Of a DNA stretch of 64,000 nucleotides, positions 32,875-45,221 are shown piece after piece. The notes beneath the pieces are model-generated. The model did no database searches. It saw nothing but the letters and a program-made list of their open reading frames with translations, and was not told the origin of the DNA. A program made the translations under genes and the position numbers. The DNA comes from Piper betle. Lineage: Eukaryota > Streptophyta > Magnoliopsida > Piperales > Piperaceae. The first letter of the stretch is position 1, and the number at the start of each line of letters is the position of its first letter. Where the stretch lies: assembly GCA_033002965.1 (NCBI GenBank), contig JAURVB010014555.1, positions 81,380 to 145,379 of the forward strand, in the 5' to 3' direction.

Positions 32875-34405
32875 AATAAACATATTAAGACTAGTATTCA
32901 TAAGTAAATATAATGTTAATAATAACAAATAATCATGTATACATTCATCATATTTGATAAACATAAAAATAAAAATAAATAAATAATAATGAATGAATAA
33001 TATAAAATAAATAAATGAAAAATCATCATAACATCCAATAAAGGTAAATCATGTGAATATGCATCACAACTAACATAGAGGTTTTATCGAATTACCAAAA
33101 ACGATGTAAGAACGGATGAAAACGGTTCAAAAATGAACTGAACATGACCGAACCGAGTTGAACCAGACCAAACTGAAAGGGTTAAACCAACCCAGTTTGG
33201 GTTAAATAAACTGCTGGGTTGACTTGGTAGACAAGAACACAGACATGAATAGGCGGATGCAAGCATGACCAGGCTGGAAATAGGCTGAACGGGCAGTGGT
33301 GCCTGTCACTGGTCAGGATTGGAAGGTATCATCAAGGCGGAGGCGGTGGTGGTGACGACGGACGGATTCCGGCCACTGGCTGGCTAGAAAATAGCAAGCA
33401 AGGGGTCGAATCACTGACGGGTGCGGCAACGCTGTCCGTGGCGATCGCGGCCACGACGGTCATCGTGGGTTGTCTCAAAATGAAAATCTCAGCGATTAGA
33501 AGCTGTGGGGGTGGTCAGATTAGCCGGTTGTGGCTCGCTGGCGCCAAAAATGGCCCGAAAGGGTGGCGGCGATGACAAAAAATGACACTAAAACTACCGT
33601 TGCCGGCGGCTACTGTGGCGGCTCCGATGGCGATGGTGGGTACGGACTAGTAGTCTGGTCGCGAGATGGTCACAACCATACCAATGGTGTGGTTCGAGGA
33701 GGGCCTGGGTGTCACTGGTGGTGAGCCAAAGTGGTAGCAGTGTCGAGGTGAAAATCTAGTAAAATCGTGGGGGAGTCACTGAAAATCAAAAGGTGAAGAT
33801 AAAGTTGAGTGGATGGCTCAGATCTTGCCACATGGCACGATCTTGATGTCTCAGACAACTCGTGGCCTAGTGGGACCCACCAATGGGTATATGCAATATA
33901 CATATGGACGAAAAGCTTGGATCAAGACCATCAAAAGTCGAAATTGACTCGAGTCCTAAAAATGACTCTATAGACGGGAATCAAGGCAAGAAGGGTAAAT
34001 GGGTCTCAAAATTGCAAACTTAATCGAGCTGGGCCCACAGGGCCACAAACAAGTGATCCGAAATCCCTAAGATGCATGTAAATGAGATACCCTGAAAATT
34101 TCAAACGGATGCTAAACACTACAACGGCCTAGATTTAGGCCTAAAATCCTGGCTAACTCATAAAAATCATATATATACCTCGTGTATATATTGTTAACTT
34201 ATGCTCTACTTATATCATATATGAAAATATCATATACATGTCATGTATACTCAACCTCCATAACATACTCATATGGCCATCTGGGCCTCATACTCATATT
34301 CTTAAAATTATTCTGGCTTGAGTTCACTCGAACTGATTCGAGACTGCCCGAACTGGACAAAACTAAAATTGGGTAAAACCCGAACCCAAAAAATGGGGTT
34401 TTACA
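31377..34405. mobile_element. Solo LTR A (3.03 kb) with 5-bp target duplication
   Basis: It begins TGTAACACCCTGATTTCGG and ends TGGGGTTTTACA. The flanks carry a perfect direct repeat CACCT (31372-31376 and 34406-34410), the 5-bp duplication usual for LTR retrotransposons. No gag-pol sequence or second LTR is inside, so it is a solo LTR left by recombination, or an unusually long LTR. It is homologous along its length to the copy at 38007-41125. Contents: AT-rich arm with (TA)n at 32838-32870, then a GC-rich, GGTGG-rich block (33290-33760) whose open frames are not convincing genes. Confidence 0.88.
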
Positions 34406-34410
34406 CACCT

Positions 34411-35268
34411 ACAACCTATTTTGTACACACCTATAAATATTTACCATCTAAAACAATGGAAATTAATACCAATGGTGTGACTCTGAGTTCCCTCTAGTTG
34501 ATGAAATTGTAGATCAATTTTTTTGACGGGCAACTGGAACCATCCATTCGTTAAACAGGAACCTAACTGTGTACATGTAACAACGTAGAGATGCCATGTT
34601 ATAAAAAAACCCAACTAGATATTTGAATATTATGTATAAAAATTTAAGTTTCTTTAACATTTTTTTCAAAGCATAAGCTAATTTTTCATGACTTAGTAGG
34701 AAGATATGTGGCTCAAACTGTCGATGTGTACTTTTATGTATCTTATATGGGCCCATTTATTATGTGAGATAGGCCCATGAGAGTGATAACTATAGGTGAA
34801 TAATTAATTATGTGAAAAGAGGCCCATGAGAGAGTGAGCTTGGTTGGACATCAAGTGATTATCTTATTTGTCATGTTAGGCCCAATAATATTTTTTTCAA
34901 AGCTAGACCAATACTTACAGTAAAGTGGTATTTAGGACCCCCTTCTCTTTACTAATTGAAAATTGTGAAGTTCAATCCTAGTTAAATGTAGATTAATGCA
35001 ACAACAAGTAACTTATAAAATGCAAGCTAAGGCAGATTTTTTATGACAAAAATTACCTCATGTAATTGGTATTTTATTTTTGGCATATTGTATGTCTAAT
35101 GTATTGGGTGATTTGTATGCCCATTAATAGATGAATTCCTCCCTAAGAAGTAGAGAATGTTGGTTGGTTCTTGTTCTGACTTGTGTTTTGATATGTTTTT
35201 GTGTTTTGATATGGTACATCAAACTACATATATGACGGGAAAAGACATCAAACTTCCTTTAAAGACTT
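34411..35268. other. Spacer without recognised genes
   Basis: Nothing recognisable: AT-rich sequence with repeated GGCCCAT...AGAG phrases (34740-34830) and no coherent coding frame. Confidence 0.5.
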
Positions 35269-35368
35269 CTTATAGGTGTAAATCACCACAATTTATAGAG
35301 TTTAATTGTTTATTACAGTTGTATCCTCTAAACTCTATAATTAGTGATGATTTACACCAATTATAAGG
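35269..35368. repeat. ~100-nt hairpin with ~38-bp arms (MITE- or miRNA-precursor-like)
   Basis: The left arm CTTATAGGTGTAAATCACCA... pairs with the right arm ...TGATTTACACCAATTATAAG, and TATAGAGTTTA pairs with TAAACTCTATA. There are a few mismatches or bulges and a ~24-nt loop. The size fits a short foldback element or a small-RNA precursor. There is no evidence of expression. Confidence 0.7.
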
Positions 35369-35420
35369 ATGCTATAGGGAGTTTGTTGTAGCAAATGCTA
35401 TAACAAATCTTTCCCCATAT

Positions 35421-36646
35421 ATGACTTGGATATACTACTACATGTTCACAAACCAGATTTATTCCATAAATCAGATTTGAGGTGTTATTGTAGGCACTTC
35501 ATATTTCTTTCTAGTTTTTCCATCGACCACTTTTTTCCTCTAGACTCCATTTCGTTCCATTTTAAGGTTTTGTTTGGTTAACATAAAAAATTTATAAAAT
35601 TTATATATATTATTTAATGCCAAAAGTATTAATTGATCTTTTATTAAAATTGTTATCGACTTTTAGAGTGTTTTATGATAAAGTGCAAGTATGACTTTAC
35701 TTACATCTCATATTTGCATCATAACTAACTCTTTATTAATTATAATTAAATAAATTTCATATATTTTATATATTTTTCTTTTTCATGTCAACCAGAGGAA
35801 GTCAATTGTTTCTTCTTAACGAGAAATACCTATCTTTAGAAAATTTATTTCTTCTCTGCCGAAAAATACCGTTGTTTTCTCTCTATTAATCTTCTCCCGA
35901 TCATATAAAATCTAATAAGAGATGAGTGGCAATTTTGTAAAAAACCATGTGGCAACCAAAACAGGCTTGATTAGTATTGTATAATTTCATTTACATTTTA
36001 CTATTTGATATCTATATATCAAATATATGACTTGGATATAGTACTACATGTTCACAAACCAGATCTATTCCATGAATCAGATTTGAGATGTTATCGTCGG
36101 CACTTTATATTTCTTTCTAGTTTTTACATCGACCATTTTTTCTTGTTAAACACAATTTCGTTCCATTTTAAGGCTTTTAACGTTAACATGAAAAAAATGA
36201 AAAATTTATAAAATTTGTGTATAATAATTAATGCCAAAAGTACTAATTGATCCGCTATTAAAATTTTTGTTTACTTTTAGAGTGTTTTATGATAAAATAC
36301 AAATATGACTTCACTTACATCTTATATTTACATCATAACTAACTTTTTAGAAATTATAATTAAATAAATTTTATATATTTTACATTTTTTTCTTTTTGAT
36401 GTCAACTAGAGGAAGCCAATTGTTTCTTCGTAACGAGAGATACCTAAAATTTTTGTAGAAAATCTATTTCTTCTCTACGAAAAATGCTGATGTTTCCACT
36501 CTATTAATCTTCTCCCCATCGTACAAAATCTGATGAGAGATACGAGACAATTTTGTAAAAGGCCATGTGGTGACAAAAAAGGGCTTGATTGTATTGTATA
36601 ATTTCATTTGCATTTTACTATGTGATATCCATATATCAAATATATG
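35421..36646. repeat. Two tandem copies of a ~606-bp unit
   Basis: ATGACTTGGATATA followed by CTACTACATGTTCACAAACC starts at 35421; a slightly different copy starts at 36027. The copies remain alignable to the end (CATATATCAAATATATG near 36000 and 36635) with frequent substitutions. It is an older tandem duplication with no coding content recognised. Confidence 0.85.
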
Positions 36647-37918
36647 GGGGTACAAGTGACGTAATTACGGTGCAGACAAAGATATTTACTATTATTATTT
36701 ATCAATTTCTCAATTATCAATTGTTGACGTACTAATTATTACTTTTCTGTCATATGTTACTATCGAGTTTTGACTAATAGTAAACAATTAACAATTGGCA
36801 ATTTTCTATTTTAACCACAAAAGTTTTTTAATAGCACAAATCCATATCAATATCATAAATTTGGTCATTTAGAGGATATATTTATGTTAACCACTTTTTA
36901 AAAAGGTATAATAATATAAAATTTTAATGTAATTGATTATAAATTTTCAATTTTCATATGAAATAAAAAATATTTTTTAAATATTTGAGAATTTTTAAAT
37001 AATAATTTTAAATTTAATTTCTATTTACATCCTTATCTTTACATATATGTAGCATAATTTGGAAAGTGATTTTCATTATAATTAATTTTAGACCAATAAC
37101 AACATTTACTAATAAGAGAAAAATGCAATACTCGACTTTGATCAAAAGTAAGAAATTTAACTAATCAAAATTTAAAAAAATATATGATTTATCTTCTCAT
37201 TTAATTAAGATCTATCTTTACAAAAAAATCAATCATAATTTACATTGAAGATATTATGTTATTATATAGTCTATTTTATTCTTAAAACTGAAATTTTATA
37301 TATACAATTAAAGTTTATATATAGTCTAATAAGGTCCCCTGAGTGTACTCCTTCCGTCTTATTTTTTGATGAGCTGGACCCCACTGTATCTAGCATGACA
37401 GGTTTTGCTATTGAAACCAACGACTTTAGACCATTCTATGATTAGCTCATTTATTGTAAAAATAATAATCTTATATAGAATGACTGCACAAATATTTGAT
37501 GATGGTTCTTTGTGTACTTTATTTCATATATATATATATATATAATTCACTAAAAAAATTAAATTATAAGTGTAATTCATATAAATTATATAAAGCGTAA
37601 CTCACATCAATTTTTTCCATTATTGTAACTATTATATATTTGATACATCAAACTATATAATTGCAACGTTCTATATGCTAATGTTATGTTATGCTATGTT
37701 GTAAATTGTATACTATATTTCTGATTTTCTTGCTGGGCGATTAAATTTCATTTTTGGAGGTGCGTCGGCAATGAAAGGATTGGTGGCATTGCTGTAGAAT
37801 ATAAATAAGCAATTGCAAAGGGAAGTATTTTGTCCCATACCTATTTTGAACTATGGCTTAGTGAGTTTCTACCAACCTCGAATATTTTGGAGCAGGACTT
37901 GGAGATGTTTGCGTGCTG
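36647..37918. other. AT-rich spacer
   Basis: Apart from the possible Walker-B fragment, nothing was recognised. A short (TA)n run lies near 37528-37545. Confidence 0.5.
37340..37445 (+). pseudogene. Possible AAA-ATPase gene fragment (Walker B-like)
   Basis: An open stretch reads SPECTPSVLFFDELDPTVSS, then MTGFAIETNDF before a stop. PSVLFFDELD fits the Walker B motif of AAA ATPases (compare the FFDELDS of PEX6/CDC48-type domains). Only about ten residues carry the match and no Walker A or arginine finger is nearby. It is either a small exon fragment carried by a transposon or chance. Confidence 0.3.
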
Positions 37919-38006
37919 CAGACGCTCATGGAGACGCTCATGGGCCTAACCATTGATGATCTCCATCATCAATGGTTAGGCTTAAGAGCGTCTCCATGGG
38001 CGTCTG
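37919..38006. repeat. Near-perfect hairpin, 41-bp arms, 6-nt loop
   Basis: The left arm 37919-37959 (CAGACGCTCATGGAGACGCT ... CTAACCATTGATGA) and right arm 37966-38006 (TCATCAATGGTTAG ... GAGCGTCTCCAT ... GTCTG) differ at about four positions. The loop is TCTCCA. The right arm ends exactly where LTR B was inserted; the hairpin sequence supplies its GTCTG target. Confidence 0.9.
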
Positions 38007-39452
38007 TGTAACACCCCGAATTCGGTTCATATAAGAACTGAATCAGAAATGTTACGATCGAGTTGAGTTATGTTAAAAGTTGTCGGTCAGTATAACTCGA
38101 TTGATGAAATAGATTGAAACAACATTTTTAGTGTCATGAGAATGGAAGACATTGTTAAATATGCATCAAACACATCAAATATAAATAAAAATAATAAAGT
38201 AAATAACCGCCTTGAGCTAAAGTGTGTGTAACATTTATCTGTCCTCCTATCAAAGTCGACTCAGGATTTGCAAAACCTACATATATTATATTAAAAACAT
38301 CAGTAACGAATATTATTGGTCCGAAAAATAGCTAATACAATCTGAGCAAATGAGTATTCTATTACTCACGGAAACTTATGAAACTTTAAGATTGCCTCAC
38401 ATTAAGCGGTAAGCAAACATACTTAAGCAAGTGCCGGCTCGCATGCATGGCTCATAATCATATTATATATACAATGCTTACACCATCACACCTTCCATAT
38501 CACTCGCTATGGTACTCAAGTGGCAAAATGAACAGTTAAGTTAGTTCCACATATTCCAAAAATGGGTTGCATTTCGCAGTACCCTCATACACTGCACTAC
38601 CTCTTTTGAAGGAGTACTTATGCGATTCATACATATTTTTATACCGCTCACTCTCTTATTCGTGAAATCCATAAAAAATATGTGTATTAATATAATAGGC
38701 TTAGGAAAGACGTCCATATCATATATTTCTGAAGCTTAAGTTTGAAAACCAATAAGAGATCTCATCCTTGTAGTTTTATTAAACATGCGTAAAAAACACA
38801 GCTAAATGGCCCGTCATCGGAGGGATCTGATATAATTCCACCGATGCCGTCATACGTATAAAACACGATCAAATTCTACACGCAAGGAGTCAAGCAGAGA
38901 GATAGAGAGTCCACAAACTTGTGGTCCAAGCTCCAAGCGTATTTGCACATCTACGGCGAGTTAGGACTCCGAAGCCTACATCAGAAACTACTACTAAGTA
39001 AAATAATAATGTCTCTATATGATGCATACTCATGGTGTGTACTCATATTATCAATACATTCTAATAAAAAAAAGACTACACTAAATAAATATACCTCTAA
39101 ACACAAACATGTAAATCGAGACATAATAAAGAAAATAACTAATAACAAATAATAAATAAATACAATCATGATTAAATAGATAGATAATAAATACATAAAA
39201 ACAATCAACACTCTAATCATAAAACAATAATATCATATACTATATATGTAAATCGCTAAACACGAGTAAATATTATATATACTCGTGTTAGTATTCATAT
39301 AAACAATTAAATAAATAAATATATAATCATTCTATAAATAAATAAATAAAAATTATTTAATTTTAATTAAGCCTGAATAATAATAATATCATAGTCATCA
39401 TTACATAATATGTAATTAAATATAATTAAATAATAACATACACGTACGAACA

Positions 39453-39499
<47 letters not shown>

Positions 39500-41125
39500 T
39501 AGACACACACACAATTTAGTAATCATAATAAGACTAATATTCATAAGTAAATATAATATTAAAAATATCAAACAATTATGTAAACATTCATTATATATGA
39601 TACACATATAAATAAAAATAAATAAATAATAATGAACAAATAACTAAATAAATAATAATCATAACATCCAATCATGCTAAATCATGTGAATATATATCTA
39701 AATTAATATTGGGGTTCTCAAATTACCAAAAACGGTGCAAGAACGGATGAAAACGGGTTGAATCAGACCGAACTAAGTTGAACCAAACTGAACCAAGCTG
39801 AACCAAACCAAACCGAAAGTACTGAACCAACCCAATTTGGGTTAACCAGAAAATAGGTTGGGTTGGCTAGGCTGATGGACATGGACATGAGTTGGCAGAC
39901 TCGACATGACTAGGCAAACGCGGTCACAGACAGTAGAACTCGATGCCAGTAAACGGATTGGGCGGAGGGATAGTGGTGCCTGTCGCCAGAGAAGGTCGAT
40001 GGTGGTGCGACTGTGGTCGCCACCAGTCAGGATCGGTAGGGGGCATCAAGGCAGAGTTGGTGGTGGTGATGATCGGCGGAGCCCGGCCATGGGCTAGCCA
40101 AAAATAGCAAGAAAAGGGGGCCAATAGCTGTCGGGTGCGACGACATAGCCAACGGCAATCGCGGCTATGGCAATGGATGGTGTCGGTCCCAAACCATAGA
40201 TCTCAGTGAGGGGAAGCCGTTGGGTGGTTGGACTGGCCAGTGGTGGCTTTTCAGGGATGGAAAATGACCCAAACAGTGGGAGCGGCAGCGTTGACCGACT
40301 CCAAAACTCCTTCACCGGCGGCGACTATGGCTGCGTTGGTGGTTGTGAGTGGTATAACCGGAAAGCTGGCCACGAGGAGGTCATAGGGGTGCCGGTCCGG
40401 TGGCAGGGGTGAGGCAGAGACTCGCTAACGGCGAACCAAAATGGTGGTGGCACTAAAGGGTGTTGTAAATTTTGAAATCATGAAAGATCGTGGAAGATCT
40501 GAGAAGATAATATGGTGAAGCCAGGGTTGATGTGGATGGCTCAGATCTTGCCACATGGCACGATTTGAACATCCGATAACTCATGGTCTAGTGGGACCCA
40601 CCTATGGGTATATGCAAATACATATGGACAGAAAGCTCGGATCGAGACCGTCTAAAGTCAAAACTAACTTGAATTATAAAATTAACACTATAGGCGAGAA
40701 TCGAGGCAAGAAGGTTAAATGGGCCTCGAACCTTGAACTAAATCAACTGGGCCCACAAGGGCACAATCAAATGATCTAAATTTTTTATGCCACATGCAAA
40801 TAAAATACCTCAATAAAAAATCTCAAACGGATGCTAAACATTGCAATGGCCTAGATATAAGCCTAAAATCCTGGCTAACTCATAAAAATCATAATAATAT
40901 CTCATGTATACACTAATAACTCACACTCTAATGTATCATAACCGAAACTATCATATGCATGTCAGGCATACTCAGCCTCTATAATATGCTCACATAGCCA
41001 TCTAGGCCTCATACTCATATTCTTAAAATTAGTCTGACTTGAGCTCACTCGAACCAACTCGATACTAACCTAAATAGGGTAAAACTAAAATCGGGTAAAC
41101 CCTAACCCAAAAATAGGATTTTACA
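38007..41125. mobile_element. LTR B (3.12 kb), homologous to LTR A
   Basis: It starts TGTAACACCCCGAATTCGG and ends AATAGGATTTTACA. Flanks are GTCTG (38002-38006) and GTTTG (41126-41130), a 5-bp duplication with one mutation; GTCTG is exact after the duplicated end at 42185. Sequence order follows LTR A: GAGTCAAGCAGAGAG block, (TA)n at 39456-39489, AACCAAACCGAAC region, GC-rich GGTGG block (39950-40430), GCTCAGATCTTGCCACATGG block. No internal domains are present. Its 3' third is tandemly duplicated. Confidence 0.85.
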
Positions 41126-42463
41126 GTTTGTAGGCGTTTCCAAAATTTTTTCAATATTTTGTGTCTCAATATGAGTTTTGTTTTTCAGTTGGTGTCATTT
41201 ACTTGGCCTAATTTTGAGAAAATTAAAATGTATGTATGCATTTATCAATTGATTAAGTTACTATTGATCTGATATGTGTATGTACGTATTTATCAAGAGA
41301 TTAAGTTACTATTGAATTGATATGTTTGAATTCACTAAGACAACATATATCCAAGTCCCATTAAAGACATTCAACAACTCTGTTATACAATATATACATC
41401 AAAGCCGGTGGTCATGAGTGGTATAACTGGAAAGCCGATTGTGAGCCGGTCATAGGGGTGCCGGTCCGGTGGCGGGGGGGCGAGGCAGAGACTCGTCGAT
41501 AGCGAGCCAAAATGGTAGCGGCACTAAAGGGTGTTGTAAATTTTGAAATCGTGAAAGATCTACAAAGATAATATGGTGAAGCAAGAGCTGATGTAGATGG
41601 CTTAGATCTTGCCATGTGGCACGATCTAAACGTCTGACAACTCATGGTCTAGTAGGACCTACCTATGGGTATATGTAAATACATATGGACAGAAAGTTTG
41701 GATCGAGACCGTCCAAAGTCAAAATTGCCTCGAGTTATAAAATTAACTCTATAGGTGGGAACCGAGGCAAGAAGGTTAAATGAGCCTTGAACCTAAAACT
41801 AAATCAACTAGGCCTACAGGGGCACAATCAAATGATCTAAAATTCCTATGCTACATACAAATGAAATACCTCAAAAAAAATCCCAAACGCATGCTAAACG
41901 CTACAATGGCCTAGATCTAGGCCTAAAATCCTGGCTAACTCATAAAAATCACGTGTATACCTCATGTATACACTAATAAATCACACTCTAATGTATCATA
42001 ACCAAAACTATCATATGTATGTTGGACATACTCAGCCTCCATAACATGCTCACATGGCCATCTAGGCCTCATACTCATATTCTTAGAATTAGTCTGGCTC
42101 GAGCTCACTCAAATGACGTGATATTGACCTGAATAGGGTAAAACTAAAATTGTGTAAAACCCTAGCTCAAAAATAAGATTTTACGGTCTGTAGGCGTTTC
42201 CAAAAAATTTTCAATATTTTGTGTCTCAATATGAGTTTTGTTTTTTAGTTGGTGTCATTTACTTGGCCTAATTTTGAGAAAATTAAAATGTAAGTACGTA
42301 TTTATCAATTGATTAAGTTATTATTGATCTGATATGTGTATGTACGTATTTATCAAGTGATTAAGTTACTATTGAATTGATATGTCTGAATTCACTAAGA
42401 CTACATATATTCAAGTCCCATTAAAGACATTCAACAACTCTATTATACAATATATACATCAAA
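40340..42463. repeat. ~1.06-kb tandem duplication across the LTR B 3' boundary
   Basis: Unit 1 (about 40340-41403) holds the LTR B 3' third plus ~280 bp of flank (TAGGCGTTTCC..., ATATGAGTTTTG..., TATATACATCAAAG). Unit 2 (about 41404-42463) repeats it in the same order: GAGTGGTATAAC at 40350 and 41416; GTGCCGGTCCGGTGGC; ATTTTACAG/TTTTACGG; TAGGCGTTTCC at 41131 and 42191; CATCAAAG at the end of both. The breakpoint joins flank (CATCAAAG) to LTR interior at 41404. It therefore postdates the LTR insertion. Confidence 0.9.
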
Positions 42464-43589
42464 GATTCCAATGTTAAATTCAATTTTGGGGAATATGGGA
42501 AGGTTTCGGCAAACATATCTTGTAATGGTAGTCAACTGATAACAAAGTCAACTGATAATGTGATTGTGATAACAATAAGTCAGTCACAGGTTTGGTGGGG
42601 CAAGAGTTGTTACAAGGAGAGAAGATTAGACGTGGGGGGAAGAAAAGAGGAGGCACGACAAGTTGATGATCTTTCGAAATGGGAAATTTTTTTTGTTGAA
42701 AATATTAATTCCATTTGATGTTATTCTTTTAGAAATTTGCATTTTTATAGACATAGGCTCACATTGGGCAAGTGTTTCCTCTATCTAAGGAGCTACAGGT
42801 AAGCATAGGATCGGATCAGATCGGTTAGGTTCAGATATCGAAGTGCATGATGCGTTGACTCTCATTTTCTTATTGTTGAGAAATTTGTATAAAAAATTAG
42901 ATTATGGACTTTATATTAAGTTTCTTTTTACAATATTTAACTAGAGAAATGGGGCTTGAATTATAAAATATGAAATTTTAATTAATGAATATTGTATTTT
43001 ATGTCATGTATAAACTAATAAAAAATAAGAAAATAAAATGACATAATAAAATAAAATTTATTGCAAAAAAATTTTCCATTAAAGAGGGCATACATTGAAA
43101 ATTAATATAAATTTAACTAATTTAAACTCGATTCAAATTGAACACCATGAGGTCCTTCAAAGGAGGTAGGCATCACTCTTTTTCCCCACTTCACACCTTG
43201 GAATACACTATTCTTATATAAAGAAATTCATTTGGGGGGAAGAAAAATTCTTTTAAATATGCTTTGAGAAAGAGATCCATCGAGATAGATCTTCAAATCC
43301 CTCCTCGCCCATAATTTATCAAAAAACCCTTATTTATTGTAGGTAGGAAAATCACGATTAAGATAGCAGATGCATATTTATAGAATTTAGATCCTTCGTT
43401 GAAATTGAATACTCTTATTATTTATTGTTAAGAAAAATAAAATAAGTTAAAATTTTGAATTAAGAAAATCTCGTCCGAGGATCACCATTAGGCTTTACAC
43501 GTCCGATTATTCATTTTTTATTGCATCTTAGGGTACTTCATTGTTCCTTAAAAATAATTTTTTAATAAAAAAAGACGAATTTTTAGCAA
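42464..43589. other. Spacer upstream of HPAT
   Basis: AT-rich, no gene recognised. It presumably includes the distal promoter of the HPAT gene; no clear TATA box could be picked. Confidence 0.5.
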
Positions 43590-43949
43590 ACACCACATGG
43601 CACGGTCGGCTCATACCATTTACCCGTTTAGACGGACCACCACTCTTTTTCAAAGGTCAGCCGCCCCGGCCAGCCAACAAGTCCACCGCCGCCGACGCCG
43701 CTTCCTGCCACCTACCGCCGAAGGCCGACCACTCGCCGGCGCTCAGGCCGACCACTCGCCGGCGCTCAGGCCGTCCGCTTCCGCCAAAGACTCCGACTTT
43801 GCACCCCGGGCGAGGGCAGACGGTTACGATTCCCGGCAAAAAAGACTCCATTGTTTTTTCCTGGCCTCATTTGCTGAGATCTCCTCCTGCATTTGCTGCA
43901 TGCATTGGCTAGCCTCACTCCCATTCAGATCTGGGTTTGGCTTCTTCTG
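43590..43949 (+). promoter_or_regulatory. GC-rich non-coding first exon / promoter of HPAT
   Basis: A GC-rich island ends in a splice donor TTCTG|GTGAGC (43949/43950). The matching acceptor TTCTCAG lies at 45150-45156, giving a 1.2-kb T-rich intron in the 5' leader, a common arrangement in plant genes. Open frames through the island are inconsistent between copies of its 23-bp repeat (GGCCGACCACTCGCCGGCGC twice, 43722-43768) and match nothing known, so I treat it as leader. The transcript start is not determined. Confidence 0.5.
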
Positions 43950-44293
43950 GTGAGCATTGGATTTATCAGCAGTGAAAAATGGAGTTGTTTTTTTTCTTTC
44001 TTCTTCTTCTTCTTCTTAAGCTGCTGTTGATCATATTTATGAGCAAAATGGCGATGTTGTTGATCATATCTAGCCGCCTCAATGTGAAAATAATGTGGAT
44101 TTTTGTAGTTGAAAAAGATGTTATTTTCGTTTTCTTGAATGGTGACTTTTATAATATGCGGGTTTTGTGTATGTATATTTGTGATCTAAATATGTGCTTG
44201 ATTGACCTTATCATATTGGCTGCTTCAATGTGAAAACGGTTCGATTTTTTGCGTATTGAAAATGCTCTTGTCTTTCATATCATATACTGGTTG

Positions 44294-44316
44294 TGTGTGT
44301 GTGTGTGTGTGTGTGG
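44294..44316. repeat. (GT)n microsatellite in HPAT leader intron
   Basis: A GTGTGTGT run of about 22 bases lies within the long T-rich leader intron. Confidence 0.9.
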
Positions 44317-45221
44317 GTGTGTATGGTTGATTGGCTGCATCATCTAATATGCCAGTTCTACTTAAAATCTGGCATAAAAAGATGTTCTTTTCATATATTT
44401 TTTAGATTTTTATTTCATATTATATGCTGTTTGTATATGTGTATATGTCATCTGATTATTCTATTGATTTGACTTTATCCTACGGAATCTCATGTCGTTT
44501 TTTGCTTTGAATGCTGTTATTGATCGTATTTTGCTGCCTCAATGTGAAATTACCAGGAACTTTGTAGGGAAAAATATGTTCTTTTTCATGTTTTTTTAAG
44601 TGGTGCTTCATATTATATGTTGTCTTGATGTATGTATATGTGTGATCTAAATGTTTCGATTGTTTGTAATGATCATATACAGCTGCCTTTATGTGAAAAT
44701 ATTGTGAAATTGTGGACTTGAACAGGCGTCTTTTTATTAATTTTAGATTTTTGGTTGATATTGTTTGCAGATTTTTGTATGTCTTTCAATATTTTATTTG
44801 AATTTTTGGTTGATTAGCTATATCATCTGAAGATGTTGTTTCTACTTGACATCTTGCATATTATATGTTCTTTTCATATTTATTAAGTAGTGTTTCCTAT
44901 TACATGCTGGTTTTGTAAATGTATGTGTGATTTAACTTTTTGAATGAAATCTTGAATCTTGAATCTTATTTCTCCCTGAAATCTTGCATAAAAGATGTTC
45001 TGATTTTAAAACATAATCTTTTTTTAAATATTATATAATGATTTTGTATCTTATTTGGCGATCAAATATTTGGTTGAGTAACTTTATAATGTAGATTCTC
45101 ATCTTTAATTGCAAATCCTGTTGCCTGATTTTGACACCCTTCCATGAAATTCTCAGATATTGAATGGTATTGGTGGAAGAGGGATGCAACAGTGCATTTC
45201 AGAGTATTAGAAGCTTTAAAA

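Noticed and set aside
33290..33760. Gly-rich gene within LTR A
   Set aside because: Frames are short and not shared with the homologous LTR B in a consistent phase; this is LTR sequence.
45144..45221. Upstream in-frame ATG as the HPAT start
   Set aside because: It precedes a good acceptor (TTCTCAG at 45150-45156), and the extra residues are unlike HPAT N termini; the start at 45222 gives the usual MIGRKN beginning.
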